Part shown: positions 1-6,648 of the stretch, piece after piece
Position numbering within the stretch: the stretch's first letter is position 1
Layout of the letters: every line of letters begins with the position of its first letter
Source of the DNA: Flavimaricola sp.
GTDB lineage: Bacteria > Pseudomonadota > Alphaproteobacteria > Rhodobacterales > Rhodobacteraceae
NCBI GenBank assembly: GCA_023300365.1
Contig: JALZWD010000074.1
Location: 1 to 11,297 of the forward strand
Length of the DNA: 11,297 bases
Direction: 5' to 3'
The notes under the pieces: model-generated
Told to the model about the DNA's origin: nothing
The model's database searches: none
The model's input: the letters and a program-made list of their open reading frames with translations, nothing else
Position numbers and translations under genes: made by a program

Positions 1-183
1 GCTGATGCGCTCGCCGCCCGTCAGCACCTGCGCGCCCCCGGCGACGGCTTCCGCGACCCATGCCTCGACGCGATCCACCTCACGGGGCAGGATCAGCGGC
101 CCCGCCTCGGTCGCCGCATCGGTGGGGTCGCCGACCTTCAGGTTTTCGACGGCAGAGACGAGCGCCGCGTTGAAGGCATCGAC
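1..183 (-). pseudogene. Aldehyde dehydrogenase, internal fragment (cut at both ends)
   Basis: Read on the minus strand from 183 down to 1, an open frame gives about 60 residues typical of the NAD(P)+-dependent aldehyde dehydrogenase superfamily, from the part after the catalytic cysteine. It starts D-A-F-N-A-A-L, then has V-E-N-L-K-V-G-D-P, D-A-A-T-E-A-G-P-L-I, R-E-V-D-R-V-E-A-W-V-A-E-A-V and ends A-Q-V-L-T-G-G-E-R. These match the family's conserved blocks 'LKVGDP', 'GPLI' and 'A..LLTGG', which lie at roughly residues 320-380 of a ~480-residue enzyme. The C-terminal end leaves through the left edge of the window. The N-terminal two thirds, including the catalytic Cys and Glu, are absent: upstream of ~183 the same frame is only antisense to the RND gene. 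The piece is noticeably richer in G+C than the rest of the window. It is probably non-functional as found here, or the product of a chimera; substrate class cannot be told. Confidence 0.82.
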
Positions 184-186
184 CGC
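166..186. other. Abrupt junction between ALDH (minus) and RND (plus) coding sequence
   Basis: The 15 bases 169-183 fit both genes. On the plus strand they read V-E-G-I-D, the start of the RND-type stretch V-E-G-I-D-R-D-R-A-Y-F-V-G. On the minus strand they read V-D-A-F-N, the start of the ALDH stretch D-A-F-N-A-A-L. Left of this point only the ALDH reading makes family sense, and right of it only the RND reading does. No transposase, terminal repeat or attachment site is visible. The joint therefore looks like end-joining at short shared sequence, or an artefact such as an inverted amplification chimera or misassembly. The exact base cannot be fixed. Confidence 0.7.
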
Positions 187-2802
187 GACCGCGCCTACTT
201 TGTGGGCGGCGATCCCGCGGTGCAAATCCGGGTGGATCGGTCGGCCCAAGGGGATGCCATCGCCCTCGAAGACGCGGTGCGCGAAACCGCGCGCGAAATG
301 GAAGCGGGCCTGCCGCAGGGTGTCACGATCAATCTGGTCAACAGCCGCGCCGAGGTGATCTCCGGCCGTCTCGCTTTGTTGCTGGATAACGCGGCGACGG
401 GCCTTGCCCTCGTGGTGGCGTTGTTGTTCTTGTTTTTGTCCGCACGCACCGCGTTTTGGGTGGCCATGGGCATTCCCGTCGCCCTTTTTGCAGGCATCGC
501 GGTGATGTATGCCTTTGGCCTGACGATCAACATGATCTCGCTCTTTGCGCTTATCATTACCCTTGGGATTGTCGTGGATGATGCCATCGTTGTGGGCGAA
601 CATGCCGACGACCGCGCCCGCCGCTTTGGCGAAGACCCGGTCACCGCGGCCGAAAACGCGGCCAAGCGGATGTTCACGCCTGTGTTCTCGGCCACGATCA
701 CCACCGTCATCGCGTTTTTTGGTCTGGTGGTCATTGGCGGGCGGTTTGGCGATCTGATCTCGGATATCCCTTTCACCGTGGTTGCCGTGCTGATTGCCTC
801 GCTGGTTGAATGTTTCTTGATCCTGCCCAACCACCTGTCGCACGCGGTGGGGCGCGGCGAGGCGTGGTATGATTTTCCCTCGCGCCTGACCAATCGCTTG
901 TTTGATTTCATCCGCGAAAAGATGTTCCGCCCGCTCATGGCCGGGGTGATTGTGTTTCGCTATCCGGTGCTGGCGCTGGCTTGTGTGATCCTCGCCAGCC
1001 AAGTGGCCCTGTTTATGCGCGGCGACGTGCAATGGCGGTTTTTCTCCGCCCCCGAACAAGGCACGATCACCGGCAATTTCGCTATGCTGCCCGCTGCCAC
1101 GCGCGAAGATACCCAAGCGATGATGCAAGCCATGCAAACCGCCGCCGAAACCGTTGGCGCCGAGTTTGAGGCCGAACACGGCATCAACCCCGTCGATTTT
1201 GCCATTGCCCAAATCGGCGGCAATGCCGGACGACCGATCTCTGGTTCGGACACCAAAGAAACCTTTCAGCTGGGTTCAATCCAAGTCACCTTGATTGATG
1301 CCGACAGCCGACCCTATTCCTCGGGCGCCTTCACCCGCGCCCTCCAAGACGCCATCGTACAACACCCCCTCGCCGAAACCGTCAGCTTCCGCTCCTTTGG
1401 CAGCGGTCCGGGCGGCGATGATATCTCGGTTCAGTTATTCGGCGCCGACCCCGAGGTGCTTAAGGCCGCCGCAGAGGCGCTCAAAACCGAGTTTGGCCAA
1501 TTTGGCGAAGTGTCGGGCGCAGAAGACAGTCTGGGCTATGACAAAGAAGAACTGATCCTTGAGCTTACTCCCCAAGGACAGGCTTTGGGCTTTACCATCG
1601 ACGGGCTGGGCCGCACCTTGCGCAACCGCCTCAACGGGATCGAGGCCGCGACATACCCCGACGGTTCGCGCAGCGCATCGATCCATGTGGAATTGCCCGA
1701 TGGCGAACTCACCGCCGATTTCCTCGATCGCACCCAAATGCGCGCGCCCAATGGCATCTATCTGCCGCTCGCCGATATCGTCACTGTCGATAGGCGCACC
1801 GGGTTTTCCACCGTGCGCCGCGAAAATGGCGTGGCCCTCATCAGCGTCACCGCCGATATGTCCGATGATGATGCCGAACGCGCCGCCGATATCATCACCA
1901 TCATTTCCGATGATATCCTGCCCCGCATCGAAAGCACTTATGGCGTCGGCACCAGCATCTCTGGCCTGTCCGAACAAGAACGCTCGTTCTTGAACGATGC
2001 CCGCACCGGCCTCACCCTCACACTCATCGGCATCTACCTCACCTTGTCGTGGATCTTCAGCAGCTGGACACGCCCCGTTGTGGTTATGTCGATCATCCCC
2101 TTTGGCCTTGTCGGCACGATCTATGGCCACCACGCATGGGATGTGCCGCTGTCGATGTTCTCGGTGGTGGGTATGCTGGGCATGATCGGTATCATCATCA
2201 ACGATTCCATCGTGCTGGTCACAACCATCGACCAACACGCCAAAACCCGCGGGCTGTTTCCCGCGATCATCGAAGGCGCCGCTGACCGTTTGCGCCCGGT
2301 GTTCCTCACCACCGCCACCACTGTTTTGGGCCTCATGCCGCTGCTTTACGAACGCTCAAACCAGGCCGAGTTCCTCAAACCTACCGTCATCACGCTGGTC
2401 TACGGTCTCGCCTTTGGCATGGTGCTTGTCTTGCTTGTGGTGCCCGCAATCATGGCATTGCAAGAAGACGTGGCCAAACAAACGGCCTCTGCAAAACGCG
2501 CTTTGCGGTCTGGCAAACTGGGGGCGGTGCTTCCGGCGGGCTTTGGTGGCTTGGCGGCGCTGGGCTTGTTTGGCGCACTCATTTTCCCGCTGATCTGGCA
2601 GGGCGCACCTTGGCCTGAACTGGTCGCCTACCTGCCAATGCTCGAAGGGGGCTTTATGCCCGCCTTTGGTATTTTTGCCGCGGCTTTGGCCGTTGTGCTC
2701 CTCGCGACCTATTTCATCGCGGGCGTGGCCACAGGCATTGGATCGGCTAGAGGCCGTCGCAGACGGGCCGTCGCAGCAGAGGTATTGGCCGAAGGGGCCT
2801 AG
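169..2802 (+). CDS. RND efflux transporter inner-membrane subunit, 5'-truncated
   Basis: This is the proton-driven inner-membrane pump of a tripartite RND exporter (AcrB/MexB-like superfamily; substrate unknown). Family-like sequence begins at ~169, before the first ATG at 202, so that ATG is not a real start. The first ~270-290 residues, with TM1 and part of the porter domain, are missing. TM2-TM6 follow, with the TM4 Asp-Asp pair in G-I-V-V-D-D-A-I-V-V (Asp codons 577-582), which carries protons in this family. The second periplasmic half is present, then TM7-TM12. TM10 reads I-I-N-D-S-I-V-L, with no Lys at the AcrB K940 position, as I recall from other branches of the superfamily. Beyond TM12 lie two further predicted helices (about 2530-2597 and 2653-2730) and an Arg-rich tail. 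The usual membrane-fusion partner gene is not in the window and would be expected upstream of the lost 5' end. The frame is also open from base 1, but that part is antisense ALDH. Confidence 0.9.
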   Translation, partial: VEGIDRDRAYFVGGDPAVQIRVDRSAQGDAIALEDAVRETAREMEAGLPQGVTINLVNSRAEVISGRLALLLDNAATGLALVVALLFLFLSARTAFWVAMGIPVALFAGIAVMYAFGLTINMISLFALIITLGIVVDDAIVVGEHADDRARRFGEDPVTAAENAAKRMFTPVFSATITTVIAFFGLVVIGGRFGDLISDIPFTVVAVLIASLVECFLILPNHLSHAVGRGEAWYDFPSRLTNRLFDFIREKMFRPLMAGVIVFRYPVLALACVILASQVALFMRGDVQWRFFSAPEQGTITGNFAMLPAATREDTQAMMQAMQTAAETVGAEFEAEHGINPVDFAIAQIGGNAGRPISGSDTKETFQLGSIQVTLIDADSRPYSSGAFTRALQDAIVQHPLAETVSFRSFGSGPGGDDISVQLFGADPEVLKAAAEALKTEFGQFGEVSGAEDSLGYDKEELILELTPQGQALGFTIDGLGRTLRNRLNGIEAATYPDGSRSASIHVELPDGELTADFLDRTQMRAPNGIYLPLADIVTVDRRTGFSTVRRENGVALISVTADMSDDDAERAADIITIISDDILPRIESTYGVGTSISGLSEQERSFLNDARTGLTLTLIGIYLTLSWIFSSWTRPVVVMSIIPFGLVGTIYGHHAWDVPLSMFSVVGMLGMIGIIINDSIVLVTTIDQHAKTRGLFPAIIEGAADRLRPVFLTTATTVLGLMPLLYERSNQAEFLKPTVITLVYGLAFGMVLVLLVVPAIMALQEDVAKQTASAKRALRSGKLGAVLPAGFGGLAALGLFGALIFPLIWQGAPWPELVAYLPMLEGGFMPAFGIFAAALAVVLLATYFIAGVATGIGSARGRRRRAVAAEVLAEGA

Positions 2803-2880
2803 CTCCCCCGGTAAAGCAGCGCCGCACAGACAAACCAAACCGTCCACTAAGGCAGCGTGACGCAAGCAATGATAACGACC

Positions 2881-2894
2881 GGCATATGCATGCC
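2881..2894. repeat. Short nested palindromes in the RND-MDR gap
   Basis: GGCAT and ATGCC form a perfect inverted repeat around ATGC, and GCATATGC, ATGCAT and GCATGC are palindromes inside it. It lies about 140 bp upstream of the dehydrogenase start. It is too short to call a binding site on its own; apart from this and the 2928-2950 repeat, I see nothing in the 234-bp gap 2803-3036. Confidence 0.2.
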
Positions 2895-2927
2895 CCTTGG
2901 CTCCTTCATAGGGTTGATGAAACACGG

Positions 2928-2950
2928 CTAGGCTAAACTGATCGGCCTAG
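2928..2950. promoter_or_regulatory. Candidate operator: CTAGGC-N11-GCCTAG inverted repeat
   Basis: A perfect 6-bp inverted repeat with an 11-bp spacer lies 86 bp upstream of the MDR dehydrogenase start codon, in the only gap that could hold that gene's promoter. Half-sites one helical turn or more apart are typical of dimeric repressors or LysR-type regulators. No regulator gene is adjacent and no convincing -35/-10 pair could be placed, so this is a weak inference from symmetry and position. Confidence 0.25.
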
Positions 2951-3036
2951 ATATTCGGCAAATTGGGCAACGCCACGGATTGACAGGCCCGCGGCGTCCT
3001 ATGAGTGTCCGCCCAATCGTGTCCAAGGAGCCTCCC

Positions 3037-4083
3037 ATGACCACGCCAACAAAAATGTCCGGCATCGTTCTCAATGGTCACGGCGGCCCCGAAATGCTCG
3101 AGTGGCGCGACGATATCCCCGTGCCCACACCCGGCCCACGCGACGTCATCATCCGCGTCGGTGCCGCAGGCGTGAACAACACAGACGTCAACACGCGTAC
3201 CGCATGGTACTCCAAGGGCGACGCTGACGCCGACGACGCCTCATGGTCGGGCACACCGCTCACGTTCCCGCGCATCCAAGGCGCGGACGTTTGTGGCGAA
3301 ATCGTTGCCGTCGGCCCAAACGTCGACCCATCCCGTCTCGGCGAGCGCGTCTTGATTGAGCCATGCATCCGCCAAGCAAACGGGGAAACGCTTGGCATGC
3401 CATGGTACTTTGGCTCCGAATGCGACGGCGGCTTTGCGCAATACACACGCGTCGCCGCACGCCACGCACATGCCATCAAAAGCGACCTGACGGATACCGA
3501 ACTGGCCTCCTTCCCCTGCTCCTATTCCACTGCGGAAAACATGCTCACACGCGCCGACGTTCAAGAGGGCGAGACGGTGCTTGTCACAGGCGCCTCCGGC
3601 GGCGTCGGCTCGGCCACCGTGCAATTGGCGCAGGCCCGCGGTGCCAAAGTCATTGCGATCACAAGTGCCGCAAAGGCCGCGGCGCTTATGGATTTGGGTG
3701 CGATCAAAACGCTGGATCGTCACGATGATCTTATGGAAACGCTTGGCGCAAGCAGTGTTGATGTTGTGATCGATCTGGTCGCAGGCCCACAGTTCCCTGG
3801 GCTGCTCGATGTCTTGCGTTCCGGCGGGCGTTACGCCGTTGCGGGGGCCATCGGTGGTGCGCTGGTCGAATTGGACGTGCGCACGCTCTACCTCAAGGAT
3901 CTCAGCTTTTTTGGCTGCACCGTGCTTGAGCCACAGGTTTTCGCCAATCTCGTTGGCCGGATCGAGCGCACTGAAATCCGCCCCTTGGTCGCCGAGACCT
4001 ATCCGCTGCGCGAAATCACACAGGCCCAGAGTGCCTTTACGCAGAAACACCACATCGGAAAAATCGTGCTTGAGGTCGGCTAG
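3037..4083 (+). CDS. Zinc-independent MDR / quinone-oxidoreductase-like dehydrogenase
   Basis: A 348-residue member of the medium-chain dehydrogenase/reductase superfamily, probably cytosolic and NADPH-dependent. The N-terminal GroES-like domain carries V-N-N-T-D (residues 46-50), where zinc alcohol dehydrogenases have their first zinc-binding Cys, so a quinone-oxidoreductase-type reductase fits better than a zinc enzyme. G-A-D-V-C-G-E-I-V follows at 83-91. The nucleotide-binding loop G-A-S-G-G-V-G-S-A is at 185-193, and the family-typical end H-H-I-G-K-I-V-L is near the C-terminus. The ATG at 3037 was chosen because AAGGAG (3025-3030) sits 6 bases upstream; an in-frame ATG at 2980 would add 19 residues unlike the family. 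The gene stands alone, with a 234-bp gap before it and a convergent tlpA-like gene after it. The true substrate (quinone, enone or alcohol) cannot be told. C-ending codons are favoured compared with lysA further on. Confidence 0.88.
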   Translation: MTTPTKMSGIVLNGHGGPEMLEWRDDIPVPTPGPRDVIIRVGAAGVNNTDVNTRTAWYSKGDADADDASWSGTPLTFPRIQGADVCGEIVAVGPNVDPSRLGERVLIEPCIRQANGETLGMPWYFGSECDGGFAQYTRVAARHAHAIKSDLTDTELASFPCSYSTAENMLTRADVQEGETVLVTGASGGVGSATVQLAQARGAKVIAITSAAKAAALMDLGAIKTLDRHDDLMETLGASSVDVVIDLVAGPQFPGLLDVLRSGGRYAVAGAIGGALVELDVRTLYLKDLSFFGCTVLEPQVFANLVGRIERTEIRPLVAETYPLREITQAQSAFTQKHHIGKIVLEVG

Positions 4084-4101
4084 GATCCGGTCTTTGAAAC
4101 C

Positions 4102-4116
4102 TTAAGAATGTCTTAA
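4102..4116 (+). terminator. Weak A+T-rich hairpin after the MDR gene
   Basis: TTAAGA-ATG-TCTTAA is a perfect 6-bp inverted repeat starting 18 bases after the dehydrogenase stop, followed by the T-rich run AATTTTATTTAT. The layout resembles an intrinsic terminator for the plus-strand gene, but the stem is mostly A-T and would be weak. This is a plausible but not certain call. Confidence 0.35.
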
Positions 4117-4140
4117 AATTTTATTTATCGTTTGGATTCA

Positions 4141-4153
4141 ATATCTTAGATAT
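4141..4153. repeat. Inverted repeat ATATCT-T-AGATAT
   Basis: A perfect 6-bp inverted repeat around a single base, the middle of three such repeats in the 88-bp convergent gap. With a 1-base centre it is more like a protein-binding palindrome than an RNA hairpin, though it may be chance in A+T-rich sequence. Confidence 0.3.
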
Positions 4154-4154
4154 A

Positions 4155-4170
4155 TGTCCAACCTTGGACA
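4155..4170 (-). repeat. Inverted repeat TGTCCAA-CC-TTGGACA just after tlpA
   Basis: A perfect 7-bp inverted repeat with a 2-base centre, ending one base from the stop codon of the minus-strand thioredoxin gene. As RNA it would fold with at least six pairs and could end or protect the tlpA transcript, but no T-tract follows on the minus strand (TATATCTAAG instead). As DNA it is a clean 16-bp palindrome that could bind a dimeric protein. Function is not settled. Confidence 0.4.
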
Positions 4171-4171
4171 C

Positions 4172-4729
4172 TCATTCAGACAGCAAAACATCGACCACCG
4201 CGAGGGCATTTTCATCGGCCCAGTTTGCCTCCCCCTGAAGCCGCGCGATCTCAACTCCATTACGATCCAAAATCAACGTCGCAGGCAGGCCCAAGACCCC
4301 CATTTCCCGCGCCAATTCTTGCCGCGGATCACGATGAAGCGGCAGGTTATCAACCCCGATTTCGTTGAAAAAGGCGACCATCGCAGGCGGCGGATTTCGC
4401 CCCGTCGCGATCGTGACCACCTGAATATCATCGCCGCCCACCTGTTCTTGAAGCGCCGCAAGATGCGGCATTTCATGCCGACAAGGCGCGCACCACGTGG
4501 CCCAGAAATTGAGGACGACAATCTGCCCTTCATAGGCATCCAACGTCATCTCAGACCCATCAACCGCCAGAAAAGCCGCCTCAGAAGTGCGGCTCGGATC
4601 GGAATGCACGACCAATTTTCGCATATCCCCGGCCCGCACATCCGACAACGCCGCGAGATCCTGCGCAGCACCCGCATTTGCACCCACCATCAGTGCCGTA
4701 TAAAGAGCCGCCAAGCCAAAATTCCGCAT
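4172..4729 (-). CDS. tlpA: TlpA/ResA-type periplasmic thiol:disulfide oxidoreductase
   Basis: A 185-residue membrane-exported thioredoxin-fold protein that probably reduces disulfides in the periplasm, for example during cytochrome c or cytochrome oxidase assembly. An N-terminal signal sequence (about residues 1-22, ending A-N-A-G-A-A) is followed by an AhpC/TSA-type thioredoxin domain. The redox motif is W-C-A-P-C with cysteines 80 and 83, and the cis-proline of the fold is Pro149 in L-G-L-P-A-T-L. The ATG at 4729 was chosen because GGAGG (minus strand, 4734-4738) lies 4 bases upstream and it gives the signal peptide directly; the frame stays open far upstream but only antisense to argH. The gene is divergent from argH, an arrangement I recall from Rhodobacteraceae, where it is annotated tlpA. 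Its promoter must lie inside the argH coding region. The exact redox partner is unknown. Confidence 0.88.
   Translation of the reverse strand: MRNFGLAALYTALMVGANAGAAQDLAALSDVRAGDMRKLVVHSDPSRTSEAAFLAVDGSEMTLDAYEGQIVVLNFWATWCAPCRHEMPHLAALQEQVGGDDIQVVTIATGRNPPPAMVAFFNEIGVDNLPLHRDPRQELAREMGVLGLPATLILDRNGVEIARLQGEANWADENALAVVDVLLSE
4678..4704 (+). promoter_or_regulatory. Candidate argH promoter inside the tlpA signal-peptide region
   Basis: TATAAA at 4699-4704 matches five of six bases of a sigma-70 -10 box. Upstream, TTGCAC at 4678-4683 (spacer 15), or TTTGCA one base earlier (spacer 16), is a poor -35 box. Transcription would start near 4711, giving a leader of about 40 bases before the argH ATG at 4752. 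Because the gap between the two start codons is only 22 bp, an argH promoter has to lie within tlpA. The -10 is good and the -35 weak. Confidence 0.3.
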
Positions 4730-4733
4730 ATTC

Positions 4734-4743
4734 CCTCCAAGGA
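4734..4743. promoter_or_regulatory. Back-to-back Shine-Dalgarno sites for tlpA and argH
   Basis: CCTCC at 4734-4738 is GGAGG on the minus strand, 4 bases before the tlpA ATG. Directly next to it, AAGGA at 4739-4743 is 8 bases before the argH ATG at 4752. The whole space between the two start codons (4730-4751) is therefore taken up by two abutting ribosome-binding sites, which supports both chosen starts. Confidence 0.7.
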
Positions 4744-4751
4744 CAATTCCC

Positions 4752-6140
4752 ATGACAAAATCCGCGAATACAATGTGGGGCGGACGGTTCGCCGCTGGAC
4801 CAGACGCGATCATGGAGGCAATCAACGCCTCGATCGGGTTTGACCAACGCTTGGCCGCCCAAGACATCGCAGGGTCACGGGCCCACGCGGCCATGTTAGC
4901 TGCCTGTGGTATTATCTCAGATACAGATTCCGAAGCCATCGGGGAAGGCCTGCTCACGGTCTTGTCAGAGATTGAAGCAGGGGACTTCGCGTTTTCCACG
5001 GCGCTTGAAGACATCCACATGAACGTCGAAGCGCGCCTCAAGGAGGTCATTGGCGAGCCCGCCGGGCGGCTTCACACAGGCCGGTCCCGCAACGATCAGG
5101 TCGCCGTCGATTTCCGCCTTTGGGTGCGCGATCAATGCGACGCCGCGGATGCGGCCTTGGCCGAACTGATGCGGGCCTTGCTTGGACAGGCCGAAGCTGG
5201 GGCGGAGTACGTCATGCCCGGTTTCACACATTTACAGGTGGCTCAGCCCGTCACATGGGGCCACCATATGCTCGCCTACGTCGAGATGTTCGCCCGGGAT
5301 CGTTCGCGGTTGGCCGACGCCCGCAAACGGATGAACTTCTCGCCGCTCGGCGCCGCTGCGTTGGCTGGCACGTCCTTTCCGATTGACCGCCACATGACCG
5401 CCAAAGCCCTTGGATTTGACGGACCAATGCCCAATTCGCTCGATGCGACATCCGACCGGGACTTTGCCCTCGAATTCCTCGCCGCCAGCTCGATCTGTGC
5501 GATGCACATGTCCCGCTTGGCTGAAGAGCTGGTGATCTGGTCTTCGGCCCAATTTCGGTTCGTAAAAATGTCGGATCGTTGGTCGACCGGATCAAGCATT
5601 ATGCCGCAAAAGCGTAATCCGGATGCTGCCGAATTGATCCGCGCCAAGATTGGGCGGATTTTCGGGGCCAATGTCGCGTTGATGACGGTGATGAAGGGGC
5701 TTCCGTTGACCTATTCCAAGGACATGCAGGAAGATAAAGAGCAGGTGTTTGACGCCGCCGATAACCTGATGTTGGCGCTTGCGGCGATGGCGGGGATGGT
5801 GGCGGATATGACGCCGCAGGTGGAAAGCCTGCGGGCCGCTGCCGCCACGGGATTTAGCACCGCGACGGACCTCGCGGATTGGCTTGTTCGCGAGCTTGGC
5901 CTGCCGTTTCGCGATGCCCACCATGTAACCGGTACGCTTGTTGCCTTGGCCGAGAGCAAGGGTTGTGACCTGCCCGACTTGTCGTTGGATGAGATGAAAT
6001 CCGCCCATACGGGCATCACGCAAGACGTATTCACGGTGTTAGGAGTGGACAATTCGGTTGCCTCGCGCACATCCTTTGGGGGGACGGCCCCAAGCGAAGT
6101 GCGCAAGCGGGCGGCAGATTGGAAAGAGGTGCTGGGATGA
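4752..6140 (+). CDS. argH: Argininosuccinate lyase
   Basis: A cytosolic homotetrameric enzyme that splits argininosuccinate into arginine and fumarate, the last step of arginine synthesis. The 462 residues are the normal length for the family. Visible signatures are [10 protein letters not shown] near residue 108, T-H-L-Q-V-A-Q-P with the catalytic-base-type His160, and the fumarase/aspartase superfamily signature [11 protein letters not shown] at 280-290, containing the catalytic serine loop. The ATG is preceded by AAGGA at 8 bases. Its stop overlaps the start of the small lipoprotein (ATGA at 6137-6140), so it heads a coupled operon. The first half uses C-rich codons and the part after about 5600 becomes clearly G-rich, without any break in the protein. 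Identification is secure. Confidence 0.97.
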   Translation: MTKSANTMWGGRFAAGPDAIMEAINASIGFDQRLAAQDIAGSRAHAAMLAACGIISDTDSEAIGEGLLTVLSEIEAGDFAFSTALEDIHMNVEARLKEVIGEPAGRLHTGRSRNDQVAVDFRLWVRDQCDAADAALAELMRALLGQAEAGAEYVMPGFTHLQVAQPVTWGHHMLAYVEMFARDRSRLADARKRMNFSPLGAAALAGTSFPIDRHMTAKALGFDGPMPNSLDATSDRDFALEFLAASSICAMHMSRLAEELVIWSSAQFRFVKMSDRWSTGSSIMPQKRNPDAAELIRAKIGRIFGANVALMTVMKGLPLTYSKDMQEDKEQVFDAADNLMLALAAMAGMVADMTPQVESLRAAAATGFSTATDLADWLVRELGLPFRDAHHVTGTLVALAESKGCDLPDLSLDEMKSAHTGITQDVFTVLGVDNSVASRTSFGGTAPSEVRKRAADWKEVLG

Positions 6141-6307
6141 AGTGGATTGGAATGACAGGATTGATGCTGTTGGCGGCCTGCGGCGCGGATGGCGCGCCAT
6201 TTGTACCAACCGCATCGACGAATTTGTCGCTTGGCACTGGCGGTGTAGGGGCATCCACGAACCTTGGGGTTAGCAACGGTATCGTTTCAGTCGGGCTTGG
6301 TTTGTGA
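6137..6307 (+). CDS. Small lipoprotein (56 residues), function unknown
   Basis: A very short protein starting [15 protein letters not shown]: a minimal signal sequence ending in the lipobox L-A-A-C, with Cys15 as the expected lipidated residue. The mature part is only about 42 residues, without charges after its start, rich in Gly, Ser, Thr and Val, and contains a near repeat (A-S-T-N-L at two places). The start ATG overlaps the argH stop as ATGA and has an internal AGAGG site 7 bases upstream (6125-6129), so translation is probably coupled to argH. Its end overlaps the next gene as GTGA. I believe short lipoproteins occur after argH in related bacteria, which favours a real gene, but I know no function. 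It presumably sits in the inner or outer membrane facing the periplasm. Confidence 0.75.
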   Translation: MKWIGMTGLMLLAACGADGAPFVPTASTNLSLGTGGVGASTNLGVSNGIVSVGLGL

Positions 6308-6612
6308 GGATCGCTTTTCTGATTTTGGCGATCTGGGGCGCGATCCATCCGATGTATTATTTCGTCCAATGGTTTGGTGAAAATGGTTGGTCGATCATGG
6401 CAATGGTTGATGCGTGGCACGTGAACGCCGCGACAAGCGGGCTGGTTTGGGATCTGACGATTGCGGCGATTGCCCTCGCGGTTTGGATCGTTGCGGAGGT
6501 AGTGCAACGGCGGCAATGGCTTGGGCTGATTGCGATCCCCGCGACGTTTTGCATCGGCGTATCTTGTGGCTTGCCGCTTTACTTGTTTTTACGCTCGAAA
6601 CCCGCCATTTGA
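6304..6612 (+). CDS. DUF2834 family small membrane protein
   Basis: A 102-residue integral membrane protein with three predicted helices (about residues 2-20, 45-67 and 72-96). Residues fitting the DUF2834 pattern are W38-H-V-N-A-A in the loop, Asp50, Trp61 and Glu65 in the second helix, and I-G-V-S-C-G-L-P-L-Y at 84-93. It starts at GTG, overlapping the lipoprotein stop as GTGA (6304-6307), with no clear ribosome-binding site of its own, so translational coupling is likely. lysA begins 36 bases after its stop. No biochemical role is known to me for this family. Operon position suggests joint expression with argH and lysA. Confidence 0.8.
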   Translation: MRIAFLILAIWGAIHPMYYFVQWFGENGWSIMAMVDAWHVNAATSGLVWDLTIAAIALAVWIVAEVVQRRQWLGLIAIPATFCIGVSCGLPLYLFLRSKPAI

Positions 6613-6648
6613 GGCTCTGACTTTCATCGACGGCCCAAAGGACGCGCA

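Noticed and set aside
202..204. ATG at 202 as the start of the RND gene
   Set aside because: RND-like sequence already begins at ~169 in the same frame, and this position is in the middle of the protein family, with no ribosome-binding site.
195..938. Long minus-strand open frame opposite the RND gene
   Set aside because: It is antisense to clear RND membrane segments, its protein is Arg/Thr/Ser-rich without any family motif, and it shares none of the ALDH frame.
1435..2238. 267-codon minus-strand open frame
   Set aside because: Its Asp/Gly/His-rich translation is the mirror of RND codons, with no start site or domain.
2356..2925. Minus-strand open frame reaching into the 2803-3036 gap
   Set aside because: Nearly all of it is antisense to the RND C-terminus, the translation has no recognisable motif, and no ribosome-binding site precedes its start.
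2980..3036. N-terminal extension of the MDR gene from the ATG at 2980
   Set aside because: The extra 19 residues are unlike the family, and the AAGGAG 6 bases before 3037 fits the later start.
3241..4053. 270-codon minus-strand open frame opposite the MDR dehydrogenase
   Set aside because: It is a shadow of the high-G+C coding frame, and the plus-strand gene has a full set of MDR motifs.
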